A stretch of DNA of 64,000 nucleotides from Nocardia sp. NBC_01327. Lineage in GTDB: Bacteria > Actinomycetota > Actinomycetes > Mycobacteriales > Mycobacteriaceae. The position numbers and the translations under genes were made by a program. Within the stretch, counting starts at the first letter, position 1. Every line of letters begins with the position of its first letter. The notes under the pieces are model-generated. The model had not been told where the DNA came from and did not search any database. It worked only from the letters and a program-made list of their open reading frames with translations. The stretch covers positions 3,472,001 to 3,536,000 of the forward strand of contig NZ_CP108383.1 of the NCBI RefSeq assembly GCF_035958815.1, given 5' to 3'. Below, piece after piece: positions 41,232 through 48,813 of this stretch.

Positions 41232-41756
41232 GTGAACAGCACAGCAATCGCAGCCCCCGGAATGGGGAACGCCTTCGGGGACAAGTCGATCCTCGCCGGA
41301 ATCGACCTGACCATCGGTTCCGGCTCGATGCTGCGCGCGCAATGGCTCGCCCGCGTCTCGCGGTATCTGCGCGGCGATCACGCCTTCGCCCAGCTGATCC
41401 GCTTCGCCCTGGTCGGCGGCTCCAGCAATATCGCCTATGTCCTGCTGTTCATGGCCATGAACACGGTCGGCCCCATGGTCGCCAATATCGCGGGCTCGAT
41501 CGTCAGCACGATGATCGCGAACGAACTGCACCGCCGGCTCACCTTCCACGCGGCCGGACGGGTCACCTGGTTCAGCGCACAGTGGGAGGGCGGCGCGCTG
41601 GCCATGGTCGGCCTGCTGATCAGCACGGCCGCGCTGGCCGGTCTCGAATTCTGGGCCCCGGGCCTGGGCGAGATGGCACAGGCGACCGCCATGATCGTCG
41701 TCATGGCGGTGGTCGGCGGCCTGCGCTTCCTGGCACTGCGCGGCTTCGTCTTCTGA
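41232..41756 (+). CDS. GtrA-family membrane protein
   Basis: A 174-aa membrane protein with four TM segments (about 60-80, 85-105, 125-145 and 150-170). FAQLIRFALVGGSSNIAYVLLFMAMNTVGPMVANIAGSIVSTMIANELHRRLTFH is the family signature (RFxxVGxxxxxxxxxxxxxL...N..L.R..TF). GtrA-type proteins are thought to flip or hand over polyprenyl-phosphate sugars for wall or teichoic decoration. The GTG 41232 start has no clear ribosome site; ATG 41262 is an alternative. Confidence 0.82.
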   Translation: MNSTAIAAPGMGNAFGDKSILAGIDLTIGSGSMLRAQWLARVSRYLRGDHAFAQLIRFALVGGSSNIAYVLLFMAMNTVGPMVANIAGSIVSTMIANELHRRLTFHAAGRVTWFSAQWEGGALAMVGLLISTAALAGLEFWAPGLGEMAQATAMIVVMAVVGGLRFLALRGFVF

Positions 41757-41854
41757 CCCGGCGTCGTCCGACGTGGTCGGCGCCGAGTCAGCATTCCGCG
41801 AAAGCTGTTCCAGCCGAGAACAGTTGGACAGCTCGAGCGGTGAGTGTCAGAAAC

Positions 41855-42154
41855 TCAGCCGATGGCCGCGTTCATAATGGTGCCGGCACTGGTGGCGATA
41901 ATGCCGCCGATCATGGCGCCCGCAACCATCTTCGGCGAGGCGAGCCCGCTGCCGGACCACTTCTCCCAGGCGAAGCGACCGCCCGCGTAGGTGATGCCCA
42001 TAACGCCGGAGAGCAGCACGAACCAGGTGAAATACCGGACGAGCTTCATGAGCTTGTCGGCCACCGGCGGTGTCTCGGGCGTCGGATTGCTGATCTGAGC
42101 CAGCACGGGACTGCTCAGATGAACGAGCACAGTGTCGTGGAAGGCGCTGAGCAT
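41855..42154 (-). CDS. Small two-TM, pilin-like protein
   Basis: A 99-aa protein. KLMKLVRYFTWFVLLSGVMGITYAGGRFAWEKWSGSGLASPKMVAGAMIGGIIATSAGTIMNAAIG shows two hydrophobic helices separated by a short polar, basic loop, the topology of VirB2/TrbC-type conjugative pilins. There is no strong cleavage site, and similarity cannot be proven by eye. ATG 42154 is used; GTG 42163 is possible. It lies downstream of the leftward operon 42524-48482, separated by tRNA-Gly, so it may belong to the same system. Confidence 0.5.
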   Translation of the reverse strand: MLSAFHDTVLVHLSSPVLAQISNPTPETPPVADKLMKLVRYFTWFVLLSGVMGITYAGGRFAWEKWSGSGLASPKMVAGAMIGGIIATSAGTIMNAAIG

Positions 42155-42321
42155 GGGAGTCACCCGCACAACGTTACCCCGAAAACCGGGCGACATGCGC
42201 GGGAATGTGCGTGAGATCTACTGCGCGGGAGGGACTTTCGTCTGGTATACGAGGAATCTTCGCGCCGGAGGCGAGTGCGGATCATCGAATTGATGCAGAC
42301 AGAACTTGCGTCCCGGGAGAG

Positions 42322-42337
42322 ACGAACTTTCGTTCGT
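42322..42337 (-). terminator. Hairpin after tRNA-Gly
   Basis: ACGAAC (42322-42327) pairs with GTTCGT (42332-42337) around a TTTC loop, 4 nt past the tRNA 3' end. A short terminator or 3' processing signal. Confidence 0.4.
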
Positions 42338-42341
42338 ATTG

Positions 42342-42413
42342 AGCGGATGACGAGATTCGAACTCGCGACCCTCACCTTGGCAAGGTGATGCGCTACCACT
42401 GCGCTACATCCGC
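42342..42413 (-). tRNA. tRNA-Gly (GCC)
   Basis: The 72-nt gene on the minus strand starts GCGGATGTAGCGCAGTGG and ends TCGAATCTCGTCATCCGCT. The acceptor stem GCGGATG/CATCCGC is perfect, the T-arm holds GTTCGAATC, and the anticodon in CTTGCCAA is GCC. CCA is not encoded. An identical copy lies at 57601-57672. Confidence 0.97.
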
Positions 42414-42523
42414 TTGCGCGTCCTTCGGAGCCTTGCGGCGCTGTCCGGCGTGCGAGAAAAGACATTAGCCGACGCGCTGCCCAACCACCAAACCGCCCCC
42501 TTTCCGTGCTCCGAACCGCGGTC

Positions 42524-43354
42524 CTACCGCGGTGTGGTGTTCTCCGGCAGCGGCACGATCGACGACACGAGCGTGCGATCCCCGGTGGTGGATGTGAGCA
42601 CCAATTGCGGTGGCCAGACCTTGCGCGAGCTGTCCGGATGCGTCTCGCTGACCACCATGATCTGCTGCCCGGCGAACGGCCCGGGCATGATCTGCACGCA
42701 GTAGGTGGTCCCGGCCGGAATCGAGTCGATGCCCGCCTGGATATCGGCCACCGAGGGCGCGGTGGCATCGGGAGCGAACATCTCGTGCACCCGTTGGCCA
42801 TTGCGTTCCACATAGTAGCGATTCTGCAGCGCCAGGATGACATCGGGTGCGGTGCGGGTACTGCCGGGACCGTTGCCGCGGATGGTGGTGCCGTTCATCT
42901 CGTTCGGGCACAGCGCGGGATTGTCGGCTGCCGCGGGCGCGGTCGCCGATGAGGTGGTCGTCACCGGGGGAGCGGCGAGGGTCGGCATCGGCCGTTTGTC
43001 GTCGGCCGGACTCACCTTGGCGATCTGCACCGCCACGGCGGCGGTCACCACGAGCACCGCCAGCACCCCCAATAGTGGTACCGCCCAAGCGGGATACGCT
43101 CTCGGCCGCGGTTTGGACGGCAGCATCGCGCGCCGATGCCGGGCCCCCAGATGCGGCCGCAAGCCGGGTTCGTAACCCTCCGGCTCGTCCTCGTCGTAGT
43201 AGTCGTCGTACCCCGAATCCTCCTCGTACCGGGCAGGTTCCGGTGCGGGCGCGCTGGCGATCCAGTCCGCCCAATTGCCGGTGTGCTCGTCCTCGTCCTC
43301 GGCCGGCCCCAGCGGTCCGTCGGTGCGTCCGGTCGAGGTGTCGTAGGTGGTCAT
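42524..43354 (-). CDS. Single-TM protein with NTF2/VirB8-like extracytoplasmic domain, paralogue A
   Basis: A 276-aa protein. The first 90 residues are cytosolic and very acidic (EEDSGYDDYYDEDEPEGYEP); one TM helix follows (AVPLLGVLAVLVVTAAVAVQIAKV), then a Thr/Pro linker. The outer domain (about 145-276) reads LCPNEMNGTTIRGNGPGSTRTAPDVILALQNRYYVERNGQRVHEMFAPDA...IDSIPAGTTYCVQIMPG...TLVSSIVPLP. The gene at 46541 encodes a protein of the same architecture and matching C-terminal blocks. The topology is that of VirB8-like or Mce-associated bitopic proteins. Last gene of the leftward operon; its start overlaps the cutinase-like stop by 4 nt. Confidence 0.72.
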   Translation of the reverse strand: MTTYDTSTGRTDGPLGPAEDEDEHTGNWADWIASAPAPEPARYEEDSGYDDYYDEDEPEGYEPGLRPHLGARHRRAMLPSKPRPRAYPAWAVPLLGVLAVLVVTAAVAVQIAKVSPADDKRPMPTLAAPPVTTTSSATAPAAADNPALCPNEMNGTTIRGNGPGSTRTAPDVILALQNRYYVERNGQRVHEMFAPDATAPSVADIQAGIDSIPAGTTYCVQIMPGPFAGQQIMVVSETHPDSSRKVWPPQLVLTSTTGDRTLVSSIVPLPENTTPR

Positions 43355-45033
43355 GGCGTCCCCTGCGGTGAGAGGTTCGGAATGAGTGGAGCGGCACTGG
43401 TCGGAACGACCGAGCTGATCAGTGGCGCATCACCACTGGTGGTCGGCGCACCGGAATCGCCTCCGCCGAGCGGGAATTGGCCCCCGTTCGGCGCCGTGGT
43501 GGCGACCGTGCTGGACGGCGCGAAATCGAATCCGGAACTGGGCTTGTCACTGCCGCCGCGCGGTGTGGCCCCGGGCGCCGCCACACCGGAGAGATCATGC
43601 GCCAGCGCCGCGAACCAGGTCCCCACGAATTGTGTTGGACTGTCGCCGAATCCGCCGCCCTGCGCATGCGTGTAGTCATGCTTGGCCGCGGTGTTCCAGT
43701 ACCGCACCCAGGTGGTGACGTCCAGCAGATCCTTGTTGTCGGTGACGTTCTGCACCAGCGCGGTGAACGCCGACGTGGTCAGATTGCTGATGGTGGTCGG
43801 CGGCACCAGATCGGCCACCGCCCCGACCAGCTTGGTGCCGAGCACCGCGAGTCCGGCAATGGGATTGGCCAGTCCGGCGGCCGCGATCTCGGCGATATTG
43901 GTCGCGGTGAGCACGCTCTTCGCCACGGCCACCACGGAATTGAAGGCAATGGTGCCGACCTTGACCAGCGCCTGCATGGCGCCGGGCAGATCCACCGCAT
44001 TATTCGGATCGGAGGCCTCGGCGATCCGCTGCGACAGCGACTTCTGCGGCTGGATCGACAGATCGGTGAGCGAGGTCCCGGAGATATCGTTGTTCACCAC
44101 ATTGGTGACGGTCTTGATGGACGTGTAGGCCAGCGCCTCGGCAATGGATTTCAGCGAGGCGATCGGATCGCCGCCCGAAATCTCCACCTGCCCGGCGATA
44201 TTGGCCACCGCCCGCAGCAGCGGCGCATTGGCCGGTGCGTCACAGGCGAGATCCCCGTCGGCACAGAAGCTCGCGACCCGCCCGCTGAGACTGCCGAAAT
44301 TGGCCGTGCCCGCACCCGTGCCGCCATCGGTCCCGAGCGTGCTGGAAATCGTGCTGATGGAGCTGTTGCTGATCGCGGTCCCCATCCCCGATCCGGCGGG
44401 GGGCTGATCGGACTGCGGCGGCGGCGGAAGTTTCGCCACCGCTTCACCATTGGTGCCCGGTGCGGCATCGGGCTGCTTCTGCCCCGGTTTGCCGGGGAAC
44501 ATCGCCGCCCCGGCGGCGCGCGTGGGATCCCCGAACAGCGCGACCGCGGCGATCCGATCGGCCGTCACCACGCCCGTGCCCCCGGCGACCTCCTGCGCGA
44601 ACAGCGAGGCCACATGCGCGCCTTGCGAATACCCGGCGATAGCCAGCCGGGTATTGGGGCAGCGATCGGCGACCTGTTTCGCCATGGACCGCAAGGTGCT
44701 CAGACCGTCGCCGATGGACTTCGAGTACGTCGTCTTATCGGTGGACACCGCCCCGCCGAACGATGCCTCGTAGGGCACATACGCCCGGTCGACCAGTCCG
44801 GCATCGCTGGCCTCGGACATCATGGGCCGGAACACCGTCGAGAGCATCCCGGTATCGGTGGTGACGGCCGCATCGGGTGAGGATTCACCCGTGCCCTGGA
44901 TGCCGAGCGCGTACAGCGCCGGACAGGTGTCGATGGCCAGGCTGGTATCGGGTGGGCCCGCGTCGGCCACACTGAGGGTCGCTGCCGTGAACAGGCAGAC
45001 GCTCGTAGTGATGAGCAGCAGTTTCCGGACCAC
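43351..45033 (-). CDS. Secreted cutinase-like protein with a large internal insertion
   Basis: Exported protein of 560 aa. Signal: RKLLLITTSVCLFTAATLSVADA-GP. Cutinase features: CPALYALGIQGTGES, IAGYSQGAHVASLFAQEVAGG with nucleophile Ser136, and the Cys-flanked Asp loop FCADGDLACD (259-264). In ordinary cutinases (about 200-250 aa) the catalytic His follows within about 20 residues; here about 190 helical, hydrophobic residues (270-445) intervene before KHDYTHAQGG (His452/His456). The tail (480-560) is Ser/Pro/Gly-rich. It sits inside an operon of envelope proteins and two MinD-like NTPases, unusual company for a cutinase. Confidence 0.75.
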   Translation of the reverse strand: MVRKLLLITTSVCLFTAATLSVADAGPPDTSLAIDTCPALYALGIQGTGESSPDAAVTTDTGMLSTVFRPMMSEASDAGLVDRAYVPYEASFGGAVSTDKTTYSKSIGDGLSTLRSMAKQVADRCPNTRLAIAGYSQGAHVASLFAQEVAGGTGVVTADRIAAVALFGDPTRAAGAAMFPGKPGQKQPDAAPGTNGEAVAKLPPPPQSDQPPAGSGMGTAISNSSISTISSTLGTDGGTGAGTANFGSLSGRVASFCADGDLACDAPANAPLLRAVANIAGQVEISGGDPIASLKSIAEALAYTSIKTVTNVVNNDISGTSLTDLSIQPQKSLSQRIAEASDPNNAVDLPGAMQALVKVGTIAFNSVVAVAKSVLTATNIAEIAAAGLANPIAGLAVLGTKLVGAVADLVPPTTISNLTTSAFTALVQNVTDNKDLLDVTTWVRYWNTAAKHDYTHAQGGGFGDSPTQFVGTWFAALAHDLSGVAAPGATPRGGSDKPSSGFDFAPSSTVATTAPNGGQFPLGGGDSGAPTTSGDAPLISSVVPTSAAPLIPNLSPQGTP

Positions 45034-45050
45034 GCCGCACCTCGTTCAGA

Positions 45051-45680
45051 TCATGGACTCGGGTTCTGCGCGCCTGGGTGCGCGCGGGCGGTGATCCGCG
45101 CGGCGGCCGTACGGGCCGACGTGAGGATCTGCTCGGCCAGCAGCCGAACCGGTTGTGGCGGTGTGCGCGTGGGGTCGCCGTCGTCCAGCGGGGAGCTGTT
45201 GACATCGGGTATCCACGCGGCCATATCGTGCGGTTCGAGGGCGCGCCACTGTTCCAGCCAGCCCAGCCGCCAGGTCTGCGCACCGAGCTCGTGCGCGAGG
45301 TTCTCGGCGTCGTGCCGGCGTTCGTCGGCGGGAATGGGCAGCGGCCGTGCGGAATCGGCGACGGTGATGATGCCGACGACTTCGCTGCCCGCCGGCGTCG
45401 CCTGCTGCTCGTGCGAGACCAGCGCCCGGTGCAGCGTGTTCAGCCCGTGCATATGGGTGCGCGCCACCAGGACCACCAGCGGCGAATCCATATCCGCGCC
45501 GATGCCGATACGCGCGGGCCAGCGCTGCCCGGCATCACCGGCCCAGCTCAGGCTGGCGGCCAGACTGCTCACGCCCGCACCGCCGTGCGCGCCGACCAGC
45601 CACAGCAGCGGCGGCCGGTCGGGCCGATTCGGCACGGCGCGATGCCACATCGGCACCGGCGGCAGGCTGAGAGTGGTCAT
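45051..45680 (-). CDS. MinD/ParA-like protein with degenerate P-loop (DUF6668-like)
   Basis: A 209-aa cytosolic protein. LLWLVGAHGGAGVSSLAASLSWAGDAG is a deviant Walker A that lacks the lysines of functional ParA (KGGxGKT). SPLVVLVARTHMHGLNTLHRALVSH resembles the following beta strand/helix, and EVVGIITVADSARPLPIPADE the switch region. This pattern recalls DUF6668 proteins found in actinobacterial conjugation-type loci (from memory). Its ATG overlaps the stop of the gene at 45677 by 4 nt. It probably binds a partner or nucleotide without normal hydrolysis. Confidence 0.6.
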   Translation of the reverse strand: MTTLSLPPVPMWHRAVPNRPDRPPLLWLVGAHGGAGVSSLAASLSWAGDAGQRWPARIGIGADMDSPLVVLVARTHMHGLNTLHRALVSHEQQATPAGSEVVGIITVADSARPLPIPADERRHDAENLAHELGAQTWRLGWLEQWRALEPHDMAAWIPDVNSSPLDDGDPTRTPPQPVRLLAEQILTSARTAAARITARAHPGAQNPSP

Positions 45681-46537
45681 CGCAACTCCCCGAGGAGCGC
45701 GAGATAGGCGTCGCGGGTCTCGGCCGCGAGCCGGTGCCACGAGATGAGCCCGCCCCCGGCGAGGTGAATATCGAAGGGCACCAGCATGACCGCGCGCACC
45801 CATGAGCCGAGATGGGCGCTGACATGCTCGAGAATTGCCGCGCCGGAGTCCGGCACCTGTTCGGTCAGCACGATCACCGCATCGCCGACGACGAATTCGC
45901 TGAAGTGCTCGTCCAGCCAGCTCAGCGAGGGTTGCAGCCGATTGATCGCATCCGGCCGCGCGGCGACGGTGATCACCAGTCCCACGCGCGGATCCGACAG
46001 CAGGGGAGCGGCGAGCCGGCTGGTCACCGGTGCGCCCGCATCGAAAACGGCCAGCAGCCCGGCGGTTTCGAGGTGCCGCGCGACCGATACCAGAGTCTCC
46101 CGGCGCGGCAGCGGATCCGGGCTGCGGCTGAGCACCCGCACCCCCGTGGTGGTCTGACCTGAGCACGCGCCGACGGTGGAGGGCAGTTCGGGATGTTCGG
46201 CGGAGAGCCAGTTCTGGACGGTGCTCACCGCCGGCATGGCATCACAGCCGCGCAGCCCGAGATCACCGCCGCCGAGCGTGGCGTCCACCGCTACCGGCCA
46301 GATCTCACCCTCACCGTCCACGGCCGCCGCGGCGGCCAATCCCAGTGTGGTGGTCGACGATCCGGCGGATCCGGACCCGCCCAGCACCAGCACCGACGGC
46401 AGCACGGCGCGCACCAGGCGGCCCTGACCGCCGTGCAGCGGGACCGGATCGGTCGGTGATCCGGTGGGGGTGCGCGGTTCGGGTTCCGGTGCGGGCGGCT
46501 GGGTCACGCGCCGGATGAGATCGTCGATATCGACCAT
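45677..46537 (-). CDS. MinD/ParA-like NTPase with degenerate Walker A
   Basis: A 286-aa protein. After a Pro-rich lead, SVLVLGGSGSAGSSTTTLGLAAAAAVDG aligns with the P-loop of MinD/ParA, but the signature and catalytic lysines are replaced (GSAGSST). IWPVAVDATLGGGDLGLRGCDAMPA corresponds to Walker A', GLLAVFDAGAPVTSRLAAPLLSDPRVGLVITVAARPDAINRL to the Walker B and switch regions, and AVMLVPFDIHLAGGGLISWHRL to the C-terminal part. Similar P-loop proteins accompany ESX and tad/conjugation systems. It starts 3 nt after the gene at 46541 and overlaps the next by 4 nt. Confidence 0.65.
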   Translation of the reverse strand: MVDIDDLIRRVTQPPAPEPEPRTPTGSPTDPVPLHGGQGRLVRAVLPSVLVLGGSGSAGSSTTTLGLAAAAAVDGEGEIWPVAVDATLGGGDLGLRGCDAMPAVSTVQNWLSAEHPELPSTVGACSGQTTTGVRVLSRSPDPLPRRETLVSVARHLETAGLLAVFDAGAPVTSRLAAPLLSDPRVGLVITVAARPDAINRLQPSLSWLDEHFSEFVVGDAVIVLTEQVPDSGAAILEHVSAHLGSWVRAVMLVPFDIHLAGGGLISWHRLAAETRDAYLALLGELR

Positions 46538-46540
46538 CGC

Positions 46541-47380
46541 TCACCCGCCTGACGAGATGATCGAGCTGATCAGCACCCGGCCGTCGCCGCCGGTCGTGGT
46601 GGTGAAGGTCTGCTGCCAGGTGTTCTTGGTGCCGTCCGGGCGGCGCTCGTCGATATTCACATCCCAGTGATCGGCGGGCAGCCGGGAGATGGTGACGCAG
46701 TGCTGGGTTCCGGCCGGGACGGCCGAAATCGCGTCCCGGGTGGCCTGTTCCGGCGCGACCTTGGCGTCCGGGGTGAGCAGGCTGCGCACGGCGGCGGCAT
46801 CACGCAGCACGTACCAGGCGTATTCCAGATGCATGATGACGCCCGGCGCGGTGTTGAGATTGCCTGAGCTGGAACCACTCACCCGATCGGCGGATTCCAC
46901 GGCCTGGCACCACGCGCCCGGCCCGCCGGGCTGGCTCGGATTCGCCACCGCCGGAACCAGTGTCGGCGAGGGTCCGGCCTGCGGCGCGGAATCGTCTCCG
47001 GGCGCGACCTTCACCCAGACGATCCCCGCGATCACGGCGAGCACCGCCGCCACGATGGCGGCCAGCGCCGCACGCTCGCGCACCTCGCGCCGCCGCCGCG
47101 TCTGCGCCGCGCGTTCCCGCGCCGCCAGCACCAGCGGAGCCATCGGATCATCCGACAGCAGATCGGCTTCCGCGGAGGTGATCCGTCGGATGCGGGTGGT
47201 GGCCTCGCTATCGGGCGAGTGGTCCTCATCGAGCCACTGCGCCCAGGCGGGAGCGGGATCGGGCTCGTCCGCTCGATGGCGGCCCGGATTGGTCGGCGGC
47301 AACGCGGGCATAGCGGGGCGTTGCGCCGTGAGGTCTTCCTGTTCGATCACGGCGTCACCCATGTCTTTTCCGTCAGGCAC
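46541..47380 (-). CDS. Single-TM protein with NTF2/VirB8-like extracytoplasmic domain, paralogue B
   Basis: A 279-aa bitopic protein. A cytosolic region to about 103 contains RRITSAEADLLSDDPMAPLVLAARERAAQTRRRREVRERAAL; one TM helix follows (AAIVAAVLAVIAGIVWVKV), then a linker and an outer domain that matches paralogue A: NTAPGVIMHLEYAWYVLRDAAAVRSLLTPDAKVAPEQATRDAISAVPAGTQHCVTISRL...RVLISSIISS. Paired Cys in both proteins suggest a conserved disulfide. It overlaps the upstream glycine-zipper gene by 8 nt. Likely an inner-membrane scaffold of the same complex (inference). Confidence 0.72.
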   Translation of the reverse strand: MPDGKDMGDAVIEQEDLTAQRPAMPALPPTNPGRHRADEPDPAPAWAQWLDEDHSPDSEATTRIRRITSAEADLLSDDPMAPLVLAARERAAQTRRRREVRERAALAAIVAAVLAVIAGIVWVKVAPGDDSAPQAGPSPTLVPAVANPSQPGGPGAWCQAVESADRVSGSSSGNLNTAPGVIMHLEYAWYVLRDAAAVRSLLTPDAKVAPEQATRDAISAVPAGTQHCVTISRLPADHWDVNIDERRPDGTKNTWQQTFTTTTGGDGRVLISSIISSGG

Positions 47381-48482
47381 CTGGAGCTGGCGCTAGCGCC
47401 GCCAGGAAGGTTTCGGGGGTTAGTGGAGGCATCTGGGCGACCGCGGAGCGCAGCGAATCGACGGCGGTGCCGACCTGCTGATTGACCTGATCGACCGTTT
47501 GATTGACCTGTTTGACCGTCTGGTCCACCACGGTGTTGACCTGCTGGACAACCGGTGCGACCGCCTCGGCGATGGGTTGCGGCGCAACGATCGGGGCGAC
47601 GGCGGGAATGACCGGCGCGGGAGCGGGGGCCGAAACCGGAGCTGCCACAGGCTGATCGATCAGAGGCGCGGGAGCGGGTGGTGCGGGCTGGTTCGCATTG
47701 CCATTGCCCAGCGCGCCACCGGCGAGTGCGGCGAGTGCGCCACCGCCGATCACGAATGGCCCGCTTGCGACCGCGCCGAGGCCGCCGCCGATGACGCAAC
47801 CCGCGATGCCACCGACAATCGCGCCAGCAGGGGCCCCGACACCGGCTGTAGGAACGCCGCCGATCAGTCCACCGGCCACAGCTCCGACTACTGCGCCGAC
47901 TCCGCAACCGACCGGGACCAACGCCGCAGGCGCGACAACGCCGACCGCGCCCGCCCCGAGCAGTGCGCCGATGGAGCTGGTGGCGGCCATGCGATCCGAG
48001 TCCTGGGTGGAGAAACCCAAGTGGTCGTAACCGGCGGCAATCTGCCATTCCGCGTAATCGAGGTAGGACTGTGCCTTGTCCCGCGTCTTCTCATCGACGA
48101 AATCGGGCAGCTCGACCGTGGAGGTGCCCACCCGCAGTTTGTGCGGGTCTACCGGAATCACCGCCGGTGCATCCTCGGCAGGTGCTTGCGGCTGAACGGA
48201 TTCGGGTTGTGGCGACGCCTCCGGCTGCACCAGCGTATTGGCCGGCGGCTGGGTCTGCTGTTTAGGACGCGGCCGGGCGGGCGGGGCAGGGGGATCCGGA
48301 ATGAAATCCGCAGGGCTGGGTGCAGTCGCAGCGGGAGGCTGCGGGGTGGTGCTCAATCCCGGCTGGCCTTCGCCGGGTACTGCCAGACCCGGCTGTCCGG
48401 GTGAGGCCGAAGCGACTCCCTGGCTGGCCACCAGCATTATCGGCAATACCGATAATGCGAGCGAAGTGCGTCTGGAATTCAT
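47373..48482 (-). CDS. Secreted glycine-zipper protein, paralogue 2
   Basis: First large gene of the leftward operon, 369 aa. Signal: LALSVLPIMLVASQGVASA-SP; then a long Pro-rich region (to about 115); LPDFVDEKTRDKAQSYLDYAEWQIAAGYDHLGFSTQDSDR matches paralogue 1 at 37682. A Gly/Ala zipper with two Cys follows (ALLGAGAVGVVAPAALVPVGCGVGAVVGAVAGGLIGGVPTAG), and a coiled-coil tail (VVQQVNTVVDQTVKQVNQTVDQVNQQVGTAVDSLRSAV). AGGGGA sets ATG 48482. A TTA codon and a perfect inverted repeat lie within the signal-peptide codons. Membrane-inserting oligomer is a reasonable guess. Confidence 0.75.
   Translation of the reverse strand: MNSRRTSLALSVLPIMLVASQGVASASPGQPGLAVPGEGQPGLSTTPQPPAATAPSPADFIPDPPAPPARPRPKQQTQPPANTLVQPEASPQPESVQPQAPAEDAPAVIPVDPHKLRVGTSTVELPDFVDEKTRDKAQSYLDYAEWQIAAGYDHLGFSTQDSDRMAATSSIGALLGAGAVGVVAPAALVPVGCGVGAVVGAVAGGLIGGVPTAGVGAPAGAIVGGIAGCVIGGGLGAVASGPFVIGGGALAALAGGALGNGNANQPAPPAPAPLIDQPVAAPVSAPAPAPVIPAVAPIVAPQPIAEAVAPVVQQVNTVVDQTVKQVNQTVDQVNQQVGTAVDSLRSAVAQMPPLTPETFLAALAPAPGA
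48434..48458. promoter_or_regulatory. Perfect intragenic inverted repeat near a start codon
   Basis: GCATTATCGG (48434-48443) and CCGATAATGC (48449-48458) pair perfectly around a 5-nt loop, 24-48 nt into the glycine-zipper gene. The codons used include TTA and ATA, rare in this genome, which suggests the sequence is kept for a structural or protein-binding reason. Confidence 0.5.
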
Positions 48483-48619
48483 TGCCCATTCCCCTCATCA
48501 GAACGGTCGGCAGCGGGGCGACCCGCCCGAAACCCCCTACCGACCAGCGCTTTCCGCGCTTCCGGCCGCATGAACCGCAGCTGACCCATGACGAAACCCC
48601 ACCACCGTGCGATGATCAT
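48479..48619 (-). CDS. Possible small coupled ORF
   Basis: A 46-codon frame (MIIARWWGFVMGQLRFMRPE...DEGNGQ) whose TGA overlaps the ATG of the glycine-zipper gene (ATGA). The overlap is what translational coupling would give, and the protein is basic with one short hydrophobic start. No ribosome site for its ATG is obvious, and an ATG at 48583-48589 is also in frame. It may only be the transcribed leader. Confidence 0.28.
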   Translation of the reverse strand: MIIARWWGFVMGQLRFMRPEARKALVGRGFRAGRPAADRSDEGNGQ

Positions 48620-48813
48620 GTTGCTGAATCGATCGTACCCGTAACCGTGCCGCTCACAACCTGATACGGGACAGTCGGGACGAATTCTTGTATAAATCAG
48701 TCGGAACGAATTCTGCTGTTGTGCACAGACGCACCGTAAGATCACTTCCGCCCCGCAAGAACCGTGTGCCGCACTATCTCTCGTGCGTCCGCCGGTTCTC
48801 GGAAGGAAGCTCC

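Noticed and set aside
43477..44880. 467-residue rightward open frame opposite the cutinase-like gene
   Set aside because: Arg/Gly/His-rich shadow; the minus strand has a signal peptide, catalytic motifs and overlapping operon partners.
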